64,000 bases of DNA from an uncultured Tidjanibacter sp. Its GTDB lineage: Bacteria > Bacteroidota > Bacteroidia > Bacteroidales > Rikenellaceae. Location: NCBI GenBank assembly GCA_947852905.1, contig CANTVF010000003.1, positions 186,001 to 250,000 on the forward strand. The letters are read 5' to 3'. The notes under the pieces are model-generated. The model was given only the letters and a program-made list of their open reading frames with translations, was not told the origin of the DNA and did not search any database. A program made the translations under genes and the position numbers. This document shows, in pieces, positions 39,540 through 48,911 of this stretch; position 1 is the first letter of the stretch, and every line of letters begins with the position of its first letter.

Positions 39540-40105
39540 ATTTTTATTTTTTTCTTATTTAAATCTTAAAAAGATAATAACAATAATAAAGCCTGTTGAT
39601 AATGTTCATAAGTTGCGGTATACGTTAGTAATGTATAGTTATTACTTTTTATCAACAGACTGTCGTTCTGTCGGCATGTATATGTTTCCGCATCGGTATT
39701 TCCGCTAACTCGCATTCACTCCGAATGTTATATTTAAAGTATTAATTCATTGCGAGTTATACTTTAATGTTCGGAATCGTTCCAACATATAAACCGTTGT
39801 CGTACAACATGCTTTTATATTTCGTTCCATTTTTCATGCAACTTGCCGCATGCGTTTTTCTCAGCTGTTTGCGTCATGTTGTCAACATATGTTCATAAAG
39901 TTATCGACATATCGACAGACATATTTTGGAGTTGATAGTGTGCGTTATGCTGTCGATAAAACATGAACGTATTTTAGTGTTTTTTTCTTGTTTTTTCCGT
40001 TCGTGTTCCGTGTATACGGATTTTCCGGATTTACCAGAAAAAAATGTTTTCGTCCGTCATTATTTATGAACAGGTTCCTGTTGTGTTGTCAACAGATATG
40101 TGACG
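39540..40105. other. Putative chromosomal origin of replication (oriC)
   Basis: Non-coding, AT-rich tract plus clustered DnaA-box-like 9-mers: TTATCAACA (39594-39602 minus, 39649-39657 plus), TTATCGACA (39901-39909 plus, 39951-39959 minus), TTATGAACA (39603-39611 minus, 39890-39898 minus, 40064-40072 plus), TTGTCAACA (39879-39887, 40086-40094). + strand composition switches from C/A-rich to G/T-rich across this gap. Confidence 0.75.
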
Positions 40106-41173
40106 TTATTTCTTAAGGTTTTCAACAATTCCGTCTGCTATCGCACGATAGTACCTTTTTACCTCTTCGTTTGTGGAAACCGCAGGGGTACCGCTTTCTC
40201 CTCCTTCCATAACAGACTGTATTATAGGTATATCGCCGAGAAAATCTATACCTTCGGTGCGTGCGAGATTACGGGCTCCGCCTTGCCCGAAAATGTAATA
40301 CCTGTTTTCGGGAAGTTCCGAAGGGGTGAACCATGCCATGTTTTCTATTATTCCGAGCACCGGTACGTCTATACCTTCGGTTTGGAACATGTGTATTCCC
40401 CGTCTTACGTCTGCCAGCGCTACCTGTTGCGGTGTAGATACTATTACGGCTCCGTTCACCTTTATTTCTCCGACTACGGAGAGATGGACGTCTCCTGTTC
40501 CGGGAGGCATGTCTATGAGCAGGAAATCGAGTTCTTCCCACAATGTCTGGTGCAGAAGCTGTTTCAGTGCGGTAGTCGCCATCGGACCACGCCATATGAG
40601 CGCGTCGTCCGGCGAAATGAAGAAACCTATTGACGAGATTTTTATGCCGTCCCTTTCGGCGGGTATTATGTAGTCGCGTCCGTCACGTGTTGTGCCTTCT
40701 GGAATGTATCCTTCGAGCGAGAACATTTTTGGCATCGATGGGCCGTAGATGTCCGCATCGAGTATTCCGACCTTGTAACCCATGTCGCGCAGAGTTGCTG
40801 CGAGGTTTGCCGTTACGGTGGATTTACCCACGCCTCCTTTGCCGGAAGCGACGGCTATGGTGTGTTTTATATTTCCAGTGGAGGTTATTGATTTCAGATC
40901 GTTCTCTTTTTTCTGTTCCGGCGCCTCTTCACGGATGCTGACCGTTATCTTGCCTTCGAGTTCAGGATAGTTTTCTGTAACGGCGGTTATTATTTGTCTC
41001 TTTATGGAGTTGGCGAAAGGATCCTTGCGTTTTCTGAAAAACAGGGTTACGGTCGCACCGTTTTCGGCGATGACAATGTTTTCAACTATACCCGACGAAA
41101 CTATGTCGTTTCCGGTTTCGGGATGTACTATTTCCGAAAGGACTTTTTTTATCTGGTTTTCTGTAACGGCCAT
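40106..41173 (-). CDS. Mrp/NBP35-family iron-sulfur cluster carrier ATPase
   Basis: IAVASGKGGVGKSTVTANLAATLRDMGYKVGILDADIYGPSMPKMF; N-terminal DUF59/MIP18-like domain. Confidence 0.95.
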   Translation of the reverse strand: MAVTENQIKKVLSEIVHPETGNDIVSSGIVENIVIAENGATVTLFFRKRKDPFANSIKRQIITAVTENYPELEGKITVSIREEAPEQKKENDLKSITSTGNIKHTIAVASGKGGVGKSTVTANLAATLRDMGYKVGILDADIYGPSMPKMFSLEGYIPEGTTRDGRDYIIPAERDGIKISSIGFFISPDDALIWRGPMATTALKQLLHQTLWEELDFLLIDMPPGTGDVHLSVVGEIKVNGAVIVSTPQQVALADVRRGIHMFQTEGIDVPVLGIIENMAWFTPSELPENRYYIFGQGGARNLARTEGIDFLGDIPIIQSVMEGGESGTPAVSTNEEVKRYYRAIADGIVENLKK

Positions 41174-41435
41174 TGTTGTGTAAGTTATCGGTTATTATCA
41201 TGCAAATATACTAATTATGCTATCTGTTCCTGCCAATATATATAATATATATGTACGGTCTTTCCGGTCTTTGGTCATGTATCTTGAAACATCTGGTATG
41301 ACTTATGTTAATTAATAAAAAAATATCGAATTACGATAATGCAATAAAATTTTATAATTTTGCGCTATATCCGTGTGGACGTTATCGTTTTACACGGAAG
41401 CATGTTTCGTATATCATTAAAATCGCAATATTGTT

Positions 41436-43277
41436 ATGAAACATTTTTTCAGTACGTTCGGCGCTGCGCTTCTGGCGTTTTTCGTAGGCGGCATACTAAT
41501 GTGGGTAGTCGTCGTATTTTCGTTGGCCGGAATGGCGGCATCCATGATGCCTAAACAGAAAACCGCTAAGGCTCCGTCTGGCGAGACGGTTCTCGTGATA
41601 GATTTGCAGAACGGGATAGTCGATTCTCCCGATAACAAGTTCGGAGGTTTCAGCTTGAGCGGCAAGTTTTCGATACCCATGTCCAACACCACGCTCGAAG
41701 TGGGAAACGCTCTTAAGAGCGCTGCCGTAGATCCTAAAATAAAAGGCGTTTACCTCAATTTTACGGGCAACGGCATGTTGAGTTATGCCAATGTCGAGGA
41801 GTTGAGGGATATGCTCGCCGAATTCAAGAAATCCGGCAAGTTCGTCGTGGCATACAACGACGTCTATTCGCAGGCATCGTATTGGCTCTGCTCCGTGGCG
41901 GACAAGGTATTCGTTAATCCGGAGGGCGCTGTGGATTGGCGAGGCATATCTGCCAACGTGATGTTTTTCAAGGGTCTGTTGGACAAGTTGGGCGTTGATA
42001 TGGAAATCGTGCGCCACGGCTCGTTCAAAGCTGCCGTAGAGCCCTATATGACCGATCGTATGAGTTCCGCGAACCGCATGCAGATGAATACGATCGTATA
42101 TTCGTTGTGGAACGTGTTGCTGGGCGATGTGGCCGATTCGCGCGGCATATCGGCGGACGATCTCAAGGCTTATGCTGAAAATATGGAGATCAGGGATACG
42201 GAAGACGCCCTGCGTCTCGGTATGGTCGACGGTCTGCTTTACAGCGATCAGGTGGAAGGCGTACTTTGGGCTATGAGCAATGGCCGGCAGGTGAGCGATT
42301 ATTCCGATATGGACGATTCGCATGTTGTGGATAAAATATCGTTGGGAGACTATATAGCCGTCAACAATATGATGACCTCGTATAATTCGTATGACATGTC
42401 TGCCGATAACAAGATAGCGATAATATATGCCGAAGGTGAGATCGTGGACGGCGAAAGTCTCGGAAGCGGTCAGGTAGGCGGTTTGACGCTTTCGGAACAG
42501 ATAGCTTCCGCACGTAAGGACGATAAGGTAAAAGCCGTCGTTCTCCGGGTGAATTCTCCGGGCGGTAGCGCACTGGCTTCCGAGGTGATATGGCGCGAGA
42601 TGTCTTTGTGCCGCGAAATAAAGCCTGTGATAGTTTCCATGGGAGGAATGGCCGCTTCCGGAGGTTATTACATATCTTCGCCGGCGGATATGATTCTTGC
42701 AGACCGTACTACTCAGACAGGCTCCATAGGCGTATTCGGAATGATTCCCAATGTAGGCAAGGCGCTCGAAGACAAACTCGGCATAACTTTCGACGGAGTG
42801 AAGACAGGCAATGCGGCCGATATGGGCAGTATTTTAAGGCCTATGACTCCGAGAGAGAGGGCTATCGTGCAGGAGAGTGTCGATGAGGTTTACGGTACTT
42901 TTGTGGACCATGTAGCCGAAGGCAGGAACATGACCGTTGAAAATGTCGATGCGATAGGGCAGGGACGTGTATGGCTCGGATTCAATGCCATGCATAACGG
43001 CTTGATAGACGGATTCGGAGGTCTGGACGACGCTATAGCCATGGCAGCCGACAGGGCCGGGATAGCTGGCGATTATACGGTCTACGAAATAGTTTCCGAG
43101 CCTGATCCGTTCATGATGTTGCTTTCCATGTTTGCCGGTTCAGGTAAAAGTCAGGCGCAGACTTCTGCCGTGGAAGCGAATGCGGAGAAGCTGTTTGACA
43201 GTTGTCGCGCGTTGATGCAGGCTGCCGAGAAGGGTGGCGTCATGGCTCGTGCTGCTTACGATATAGAATTTTATTAA
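41436..43277 (+). CDS. sppA: Signal peptide peptidase SppA, 67 kDa type
   Basis: VVLRVNSPGGSALASEVIWREM, MGGMAASGGYYISSPADMILADRTTQTGSIGVFG; duplicated S49 domains. Confidence 0.95.
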   Translation: MKHFFSTFGAALLAFFVGGILMWVVVVFSLAGMAASMMPKQKTAKAPSGETVLVIDLQNGIVDSPDNKFGGFSLSGKFSIPMSNTTLEVGNALKSAAVDPKIKGVYLNFTGNGMLSYANVEELRDMLAEFKKSGKFVVAYNDVYSQASYWLCSVADKVFVNPEGAVDWRGISANVMFFKGLLDKLGVDMEIVRHGSFKAAVEPYMTDRMSSANRMQMNTIVYSLWNVLLGDVADSRGISADDLKAYAENMEIRDTEDALRLGMVDGLLYSDQVEGVLWAMSNGRQVSDYSDMDDSHVVDKISLGDYIAVNNMMTSYNSYDMSADNKIAIIYAEGEIVDGESLGSGQVGGLTLSEQIASARKDDKVKAVVLRVNSPGGSALASEVIWREMSLCREIKPVIVSMGGMAASGGYYISSPADMILADRTTQTGSIGVFGMIPNVGKALEDKLGITFDGVKTGNAADMGSILRPMTPRERAIVQESVDEVYGTFVDHVAEGRNMTVENVDAIGQGRVWLGFNAMHNGLIDGFGGLDDAIAMAADRAGIAGDYTVYEIVSEPDPFMMLLSMFAGSGKSQAQTSAVEANAEKLFDSCRALMQAAEKGGVMARAAYDIEFY

Positions 43278-43290
43278 CGGTTGCCCGTAT

Positions 43291-43317
43291 GGCGGTCCCC
43301 ATTACGTGGGGACCGCC
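43291..43317 (+). terminator. Terminator after sppA
   Basis: GGCGGTCCCC-attacgt-GGGGACCGCC. Confidence 0.7.
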
Positions 43318-43450
43318 GCATAAGTACGATAAGTGTAACCGGAGGAAGGTATTGTACAGAACGGTTTTGCAATACATTTGCGGTAAGTTGCATCATTTTC
43401 TCAAAAATATCGGAAAAAAATCGCACCTTTGCAGTGACGTTTAGTCCGAC

Positions 43451-43522
43451 GGTCCCGTAGTTCAATGGATAGAATATAAGATTCCGGTTCTTACGATATG
43501 GGTTCGATTCCCGTCGGGATCA
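43451..43522 (+). tRNA. tRNA-Arg (anticodon CCG)
   Basis: Acceptor GGTCCCG/CGGGATC, anticodon stem TAAGA-TTCCGGT-TCTTA giving CCG at 34-36, T-arm ATGGG-TTCGATT-CCCGT; CCA not encoded. Confidence 0.93.
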
Positions 43523-43526
43523 CATG

Positions 43527-43567
43527 AATATTCCTTTACTGAAATTTTCCTTCAGTAAAGGAATATT
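43527..43567 (+). terminator. Strong hairpin directly after tRNA-Arg
   Basis: AATATTCCTTTACTGAA-attttcc-TTCAGTAAAGGAATATT, 17-bp perfect stem. Confidence 0.85.
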
Positions 43568-43624
43568 ATTTATATGTTTCTTATGATATTGGAAAATATA
43601 AATGATTAGAAAAGAGGTATTGTC

Positions 43625-44848
43625 TCAGAACGAAATGATTTCATGATAAACTTTAATTGCAAAGTTATCTGTCATTCCTGCAATGAAATCTATAATTGCT
43701 CGTTTGTAATCAATTTCGTTTTCTAAATCATATATTTTTTTATTTTGAAATCGTTTATATTCTTTGGTTTGGTTATCTAAGTTTTGAGAATATTTTATTA
43801 GCCAATTGTAGAATGTATTCATTAACAATGGGAATTGTCTACAGTCGTTTTTGATGGTCTTTAAAAGATTTTTGTTCTCAAAATAGTTTGCAAGGAATTT
43901 ATATATAGTATTTATAATTTTTTCTGAGTATTCTTTATATGACTCTATTCTATGATGTCTATATATGTATTTACCATTAAACTCTTTGATATCTTTAATG
44001 AGACTGTAATATTTATTTGATAGCAATAATCCATTTTCTAAACTGCTGTTTTCACATAAATCTATTATCAAATCATGAATTAAAGCGGTATTATTAAGTG
44101 TTTTGATACCTGAGTACTGTTGGATAAGTTTTTGTAAATCTTTTAATGTCTTTTTATTAAACAAATTTAATTCTATAGCATCTTCTATATCGCGCCCCAA
44201 ATAAGCTATTTTGTCTGATATTTTTACTACACAGGCTTCCCATGTATATGGAGCTATTTCTCCGGGAGACTTTATAGTATATAAGTCAATGTCTTCATTA
44301 CGTGGTTTTAGTTTGTTTTCGTCGATTTCTCCACAGTGAGAAATTATACCGTCCCTAACCGCATATGTAAGATTGAAGTTTTGATGATTGTTAGCTTTAT
44401 CTGGTAATGTAGCGATTTTATCAACTACGTATAAACCGTTTTTCTCATGCCAAAAATCCTCGTTTATTTCATTTTGTGTTATTTTACTTAATCTAGTTTC
44501 TCCTTCATGTCCGAACGGAGCATGGCCAATGTCGTGACTCAAAGCAATTGCTTGGGTTAGTTCGGTGTTTAATCCTAAAAAATTAGCTATTGTATAACTT
44601 ACGGAGGCCACATGGTGTACATGTTCCATGCGAGTACATATGTGGTCATTTTGGGTTGCAAAGAATACTTGTGTTTTGTGTTTCAATCTACTGTATGGTT
44701 GTGAGTGTAACACACGTGTATAATCCCGGTAAAATTCAGATCTTATGTCTTCAGGTTTTTTGTATAATTCTGATTCTCTGGAGATACATTGTATCCATTT
44801 AGGATGCTTATCATATATTCTTTCGCTATAGAATTTGTTTTTTTCCAT
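43625..44848 (-). CDS. dGTPase-like HD-domain deoxynucleoside triphosphate triphosphohydrolase
   Basis: YSRLKHKTQVF, TRMEHVHHVASVSYTIA, AIALSHDIGHAPFGHEGE, KISDKIAYLGRDIEDAI; conspicuously AT-rich coding sequence. Confidence 0.9.
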   Translation of the reverse strand: MEKNKFYSERIYDKHPKWIQCISRESELYKKPEDIRSEFYRDYTRVLHSQPYSRLKHKTQVFFATQNDHICTRMEHVHHVASVSYTIANFLGLNTELTQAIALSHDIGHAPFGHEGETRLSKITQNEINEDFWHEKNGLYVVDKIATLPDKANNHQNFNLTYAVRDGIISHCGEIDENKLKPRNEDIDLYTIKSPGEIAPYTWEACVVKISDKIAYLGRDIEDAIELNLFNKKTLKDLQKLIQQYSGIKTLNNTALIHDLIIDLCENSSLENGLLLSNKYYSLIKDIKEFNGKYIYRHHRIESYKEYSEKIINTIYKFLANYFENKNLLKTIKNDCRQFPLLMNTFYNWLIKYSQNLDNQTKEYKRFQNKKIYDLENEIDYKRAIIDFIAGMTDNFAIKVYHEIISF

Positions 44849-45118
44849 AATGTTTCGCGGTATTGATTTGGTTTTTATTATTAAGCAAATATAATGATTT
44901 TATTGAAAATTATGAGGTGCATTTTAAATTATTGTATACCTTGTGTATAATATTGCTTATTTAATAAGAGTAAATTTAATATAAATTATGTAATATGTAA
45001 ATATAAATATATAATTGTATTTAATAATCATTTACTTATATTTGCAATTGCCACCATTTACAGCAAATCTTTGTGTTTCTATGAATAACTTTTTGAACTG
45101 TATATCTTGAATTATGTT

Positions 45119-45736
45119 ATGAAACTCGACGATTGGCAGCGGATAGAGAAGATAGTTTCTTGGGCCGGGTTGTCCGTCAATGCGTTCGCTTTGAATATAG
45201 GGTTGGGCAGAAGCGAGAATCTGTACCGGATACGGCGCGGCGACAACGGCATCAGCAAGGAACTCGCACGCGCCATAGCCGCACGCTATCCGGAGATAAA
45301 CCCTGCATGGATACTGACGGGGGAGGGGGATATGTTCGTGGGCGGTTCGTCGGAGCGGAACGCGATACCGGTTTACGATGTGGACGCCGCTTTTCTGGCG
45401 GTTACGGACGTCATGCCTCAACCCTCGCATATGATAAGTCTGCCGCGTGTTGCGGACGTTTCGTTCGCTGCCATTACGACTTGTCGCGACATGGAGCCGG
45501 ACATACCGTGCGGCGCTACGCTGCTGCTTTCGAAAACGTCGCCGGACAGGATAGTGCCGGGGTATGTCTATATGGTGGCGACGTCAGTCGGTGCGTTTTT
45601 GCGCACCGTTCGTAAGTGCGATGACGGCAAGCTGCTTCTCGTGGCCTCTGCCGCCGGATTCGGCGATATGGAGGTCTCTGCGGCGGATATAAAAAAGATC
45701 TTTGCCGTAAGGGGATATATACGTTACAATTTTTAA
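45119..45736 (+). CDS. HTH / S24 (LexA/CI-like) peptidase-domain transcriptional regulator
   Basis: N-terminal HTH (LSVNAFALNIGLGRSENLYRIRRGDNGISKELARAIAARYPEINPAWILTGEGDMF) and C-terminal S24-like fold (MEPDIPCGATLLLSK...PGYVYMVATSVGAFLRTVRK). Confidence 0.82.
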   Translation: MKLDDWQRIEKIVSWAGLSVNAFALNIGLGRSENLYRIRRGDNGISKELARAIAARYPEINPAWILTGEGDMFVGGSSERNAIPVYDVDAAFLAVTDVMPQPSHMISLPRVADVSFAAITTCRDMEPDIPCGATLLLSKTSPDRIVPGYVYMVATSVGAFLRTVRKCDDGKLLLVASAAGFGDMEVSAADIKKIFAVRGYIRYNF

Positions 45737-45741
45737 ATACT

Positions 45742-45749
45742 TAACTTTG
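45742..45749 (+). promoter_or_regulatory. Bacteroidetes -7 promoter element (TAnnTTTG) upstream of ribE
   Basis: TAACTTTG 62 bp before the ribE ATG. Confidence 0.45.
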
Positions 45750-45810
45750 TACCGGTCGGTCGGCGGTGCCGGTCGTGCCGTGATTATTGGATACCAAATA
45801 GAGTGGAGAT

Positions 45811-46410
45811 ATGTTTTCGGGAATAGTCGAGAGAATGGCCGTAGTTGCGGCGATCAGCGAGGACAGGCAGAACAAGACGTTTACCATGCGTTCCGACATT
45901 GCGCAGGAGCTGAAAGTAGACCAGAGCGTGTCGCACAACGGCGTTTGCCTTACGGTGGAATCGGTGTCGGAGGATACCTATACAGTGACCGCTATCCATG
46001 AGACGCTCATCAAATCCAATCTCGGCCTGCTGAAGGTAGGCGACAGCGTTAATCTCGAACGCAGCATGCGTCCGGATGCACTGCTCGACGGGCACATAGT
46101 GCAGGGGCATGTGGACCAGACGGCCGTATGTACCGCGGTGGACAATGCCGACGGCAGCTACTATTACACGTTCGAGTACGAGCCCAAGGGAGACAACGTT
46201 ACCGTAGAGAAAGGTTCCGTGGCAGTGAACGGCGTTAGTCTTACGGTGGTGAACTCGCGCGAGGGATCGTTTCAGGTGGCTATCATACCATATACTTTCG
46301 AGCATACCAATTTCAAGGATATCCGTCCGGGTACGGTGGTGAATATAGAGTTCGATATAATCGGGAAATATATAGCCCGTCTGATGAAAAGCTATAGGGA
46401 TCAGCTGTAA
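45811..46410 (+). CDS. ribE: Riboflavin synthase alpha chain
   Basis: MFSGIVE start, SVSHNGVCLTVE, GHIVQGHVDQTA, SVAVNGVSLTVV: duplicated lumazine-binding domain. Confidence 0.96.
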   Translation: MFSGIVERMAVVAAISEDRQNKTFTMRSDIAQELKVDQSVSHNGVCLTVESVSEDTYTVTAIHETLIKSNLGLLKVGDSVNLERSMRPDALLDGHIVQGHVDQTAVCTAVDNADGSYYYTFEYEPKGDNVTVEKGSVAVNGVSLTVVNSREGSFQVAIIPYTFEHTNFKDIRPGTVVNIEFDIIGKYIARLMKSYRDQL

Positions 46411-46578
46411 AGCCGGAATTGCGGAATACGGCGGGCGTGCCCTGCCGACGGTGTGCCGGACTGTTACGCAGCCCGGCATGTTTTTTCGTATGCGGCGGTT
46501 TGTTCTGCCGGCCGGAAACGGACGGTTAGGAAAATACGGAGACGTCGTTATGCGTTATTTAAAGGATATATTTGTATC

Positions 46579-48450
46579 ATGGCGGAAAACAGACAGCAGT
46601 CGGATATGTCGCTCAAGGAACAGGTAGCCCTGCTTCCTGATACTCCGGGCGTTTACCAGTTCATCAACCGCGACGGGGAGGTTATCTATGTCGGCAAGGC
46701 CAAGAACCTGAAACGGCGTGTTTCGTCGTACTTCATGGAGTCGAAAGACCATGCCCCGAAGATAAGGGTCATGGTACGCCAGATCGCATCGTTGAGGCAT
46801 ATAGACGTGCCCACCGAACAGGATGCCCTGCTGCTTGAAAATTCGCTCATCAAAACCATTCAGCCGCGTTACAATACGCTTCTGAAAGACGACAAGACCT
46901 ATCCGTGGATCGTGGTACGCAACGAGCCGTTTCCACGCGTCCAGTCCACACGCCGCCGTGTACGCGACGGATCGCAATATTTCGGGCCTTATTCGTCCGT
47001 AACCGTTCAGAAAAACATGTTAGAACTGCTCCACGGCATCTACCAGATACGCACATGTTCGCTCAATCTCTCTCCGGCCGCCATTGCCCGCGGGAAATAT
47101 GGCGTTTGTCTAGAGTATCACATAGGCAACTGCAAAGGTCCGTGCGCCGGGTATCAGAGCGAAGAGGATTATGCGGCCGGCATAGAACGTATACGTAAAA
47201 CGCTCCGCGGCGATTTGCGTTCCACGCGCGAATATCTCGAAGAACAGATGAAAAGCGCCGCTGCGGAACTCAATTTCGAGGCGGCCGCGCATTTCAAGAA
47301 TCGTCTCGCGCTGCTGGACAACTTCGAGAGCCGTTCGGTAATAGTGAGCAATACGCTGCGGCGTATTGACGTATTTTCGCTGTTGCTGGACGAGGCCGAC
47401 TCAACGGCTTACTGCAACTACGTGAAGGTGGTCGACGGCTCGATAGTCAACAGTTTCACCGTACAGTTGTCGGTGGGTGCCGATGCCGACGACCGCGAGG
47501 TACTTTCCCGTGCGATACTCGACATCAGCGATCGTTTATCGGGTACGCTGGCCAGAGAAGTGGTTGTTCCGTTCATGCCGGAGGAGGGATTGTTCGGCGA
47601 TGTCCGTTTTACGGTACCTACACGCGGCGACAGGCTCAAACTGTTGGAGTTTTCCGAGCGTAATGCACGCATGTACCGTCTGGAAAAACTCAAGAATCTG
47701 GAGATCAAGAATCCCGAAAAACATACCGACCGCCTCATGGAGGCCATGCGCAAGGCGCTGTTCATGGAACGTCAGCCGCGCCACATAGAGTGTTTCGACA
47801 ACTCCAACCTACAGGGTACCAATCCCGTGGCATCGTGCGTGGTATTTCGCGACGGCAAGCCTTCCCGCAAGGAGTACCGCCATTTCAATGTCAAGACCGT
47901 CGAGGGGCCGGACGATTTCGCCTCCATGCGCGAGATAGTCGGCAGGCGTTACAGCCGTCTGCTGGCCGAAGGTGCCGAATTGCCCGACCTTATAGTGGTG
48001 GACGGCGGCAAGGGACAGTTAAGTTCCGCCTATTCGGTGTTGTGCGATCTGGGGTTGGAGAACCGCATTACCATAGTGGGACTGGCGAAACGTATCGAGG
48101 AGATTTTTTTTCCGAACGATCCGATGCCGTATTATCTCGACAAGACCGGCGAACCGTTGAAAGTCATCATGCATCTGCGCGACGAGGCTCACCGTTTCGG
48201 CATCACGTTCCATCGCGACAAACGTTCGGCGGCTTTCATTCGCACCCAGTTGGAAGAGATAGAGGGTATAGGCAGCAAAAGCGCCGATCTGCTGCTCAAA
48301 CGTTTCCGCAGCGTCAACAGAATTAGACAGGCTACCAAGGAACAGCTGGCCGATGCGGTGGGGGCGGCCAAGGCGCAACGCGTATACGTCCATTTCCACG
48401 GCGATGAAGTATCGTCTGAACGTTCTTCCGGCACGCCGGCCGATATGTAA
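46579..48450 (+). CDS. uvrC: Excinuclease ABC subunit C
   Basis: LPDTPGVYQFINRDGEVIYVGKAKNLKRRVSSYF (GIY-YIG), HIECFDNSNLQGTNPVASCVVF, C-terminal HhH. Start ATG at 46579. Confidence 0.96.
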   Translation: MAENRQQSDMSLKEQVALLPDTPGVYQFINRDGEVIYVGKAKNLKRRVSSYFMESKDHAPKIRVMVRQIASLRHIDVPTEQDALLLENSLIKTIQPRYNTLLKDDKTYPWIVVRNEPFPRVQSTRRRVRDGSQYFGPYSSVTVQKNMLELLHGIYQIRTCSLNLSPAAIARGKYGVCLEYHIGNCKGPCAGYQSEEDYAAGIERIRKTLRGDLRSTREYLEEQMKSAAAELNFEAAAHFKNRLALLDNFESRSVIVSNTLRRIDVFSLLLDEADSTAYCNYVKVVDGSIVNSFTVQLSVGADADDREVLSRAILDISDRLSGTLAREVVVPFMPEEGLFGDVRFTVPTRGDRLKLLEFSERNARMYRLEKLKNLEIKNPEKHTDRLMEAMRKALFMERQPRHIECFDNSNLQGTNPVASCVVFRDGKPSRKEYRHFNVKTVEGPDDFASMREIVGRRYSRLLAEGAELPDLIVVDGGKGQLSSAYSVLCDLGLENRITIVGLAKRIEEIFFPNDPMPYYLDKTGEPLKVIMHLRDEAHRFGITFHRDKRSAAFIRTQLEEIEGIGSKSADLLLKRFRSVNRIRQATKEQLADAVGAAKAQRVYVHFHGDEVSSERSSGTPADM

Positions 48451-48911
48451 CGATATATTTTCCTAATATGGCCGTCGAATGTATACGGCGGTTCCGATGC
48501 CGGAAAACGATTTATACAGTTTATTTCGGATTTAGATTTATTCGAATAATATATATTTACGAGGTATTGGTTGAATGTATATATTGAAAAGTCTGATTAT
48601 TATATGTGTTCGTGCGGATATGTATCGAGATATCTGTCGAGATTAGTGATAATGGGCGTGTCCAATATCGTGCTGAATATATATTGATATAGTAAATGTG
48701 TAATGAAATGGTATGTAGGCCATAAAAATTTATTTTTATAATTTGTTTTGGAATAAGTTTAAAATAATAATATATTTGTAAAGAAGAATTGGAATATATA
48801 TTTAAACTGACCTCGTGGGCGATATTAGTTCGGTAATATTGATTACCATAAATATTTTAATTGACTGAACAACCTATTACTTTATTATACGCTTATTAAC
48901 TTAAAGACAAC

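Noticed and set aside
39457-39708. 83-aa ORF extending from nadA 5' region into the putative origin
   Set aside because: Antisense to nadA start and running into the AT-rich box cluster; no homology recognised.
43451-45118. tRNA-Arg / dGTPase interval as an integrated island with att sites
   Set aside because: No duplicated tRNA 3' end, integrase or excisionase seen; retained only as an AT-rich candidate acquisition.
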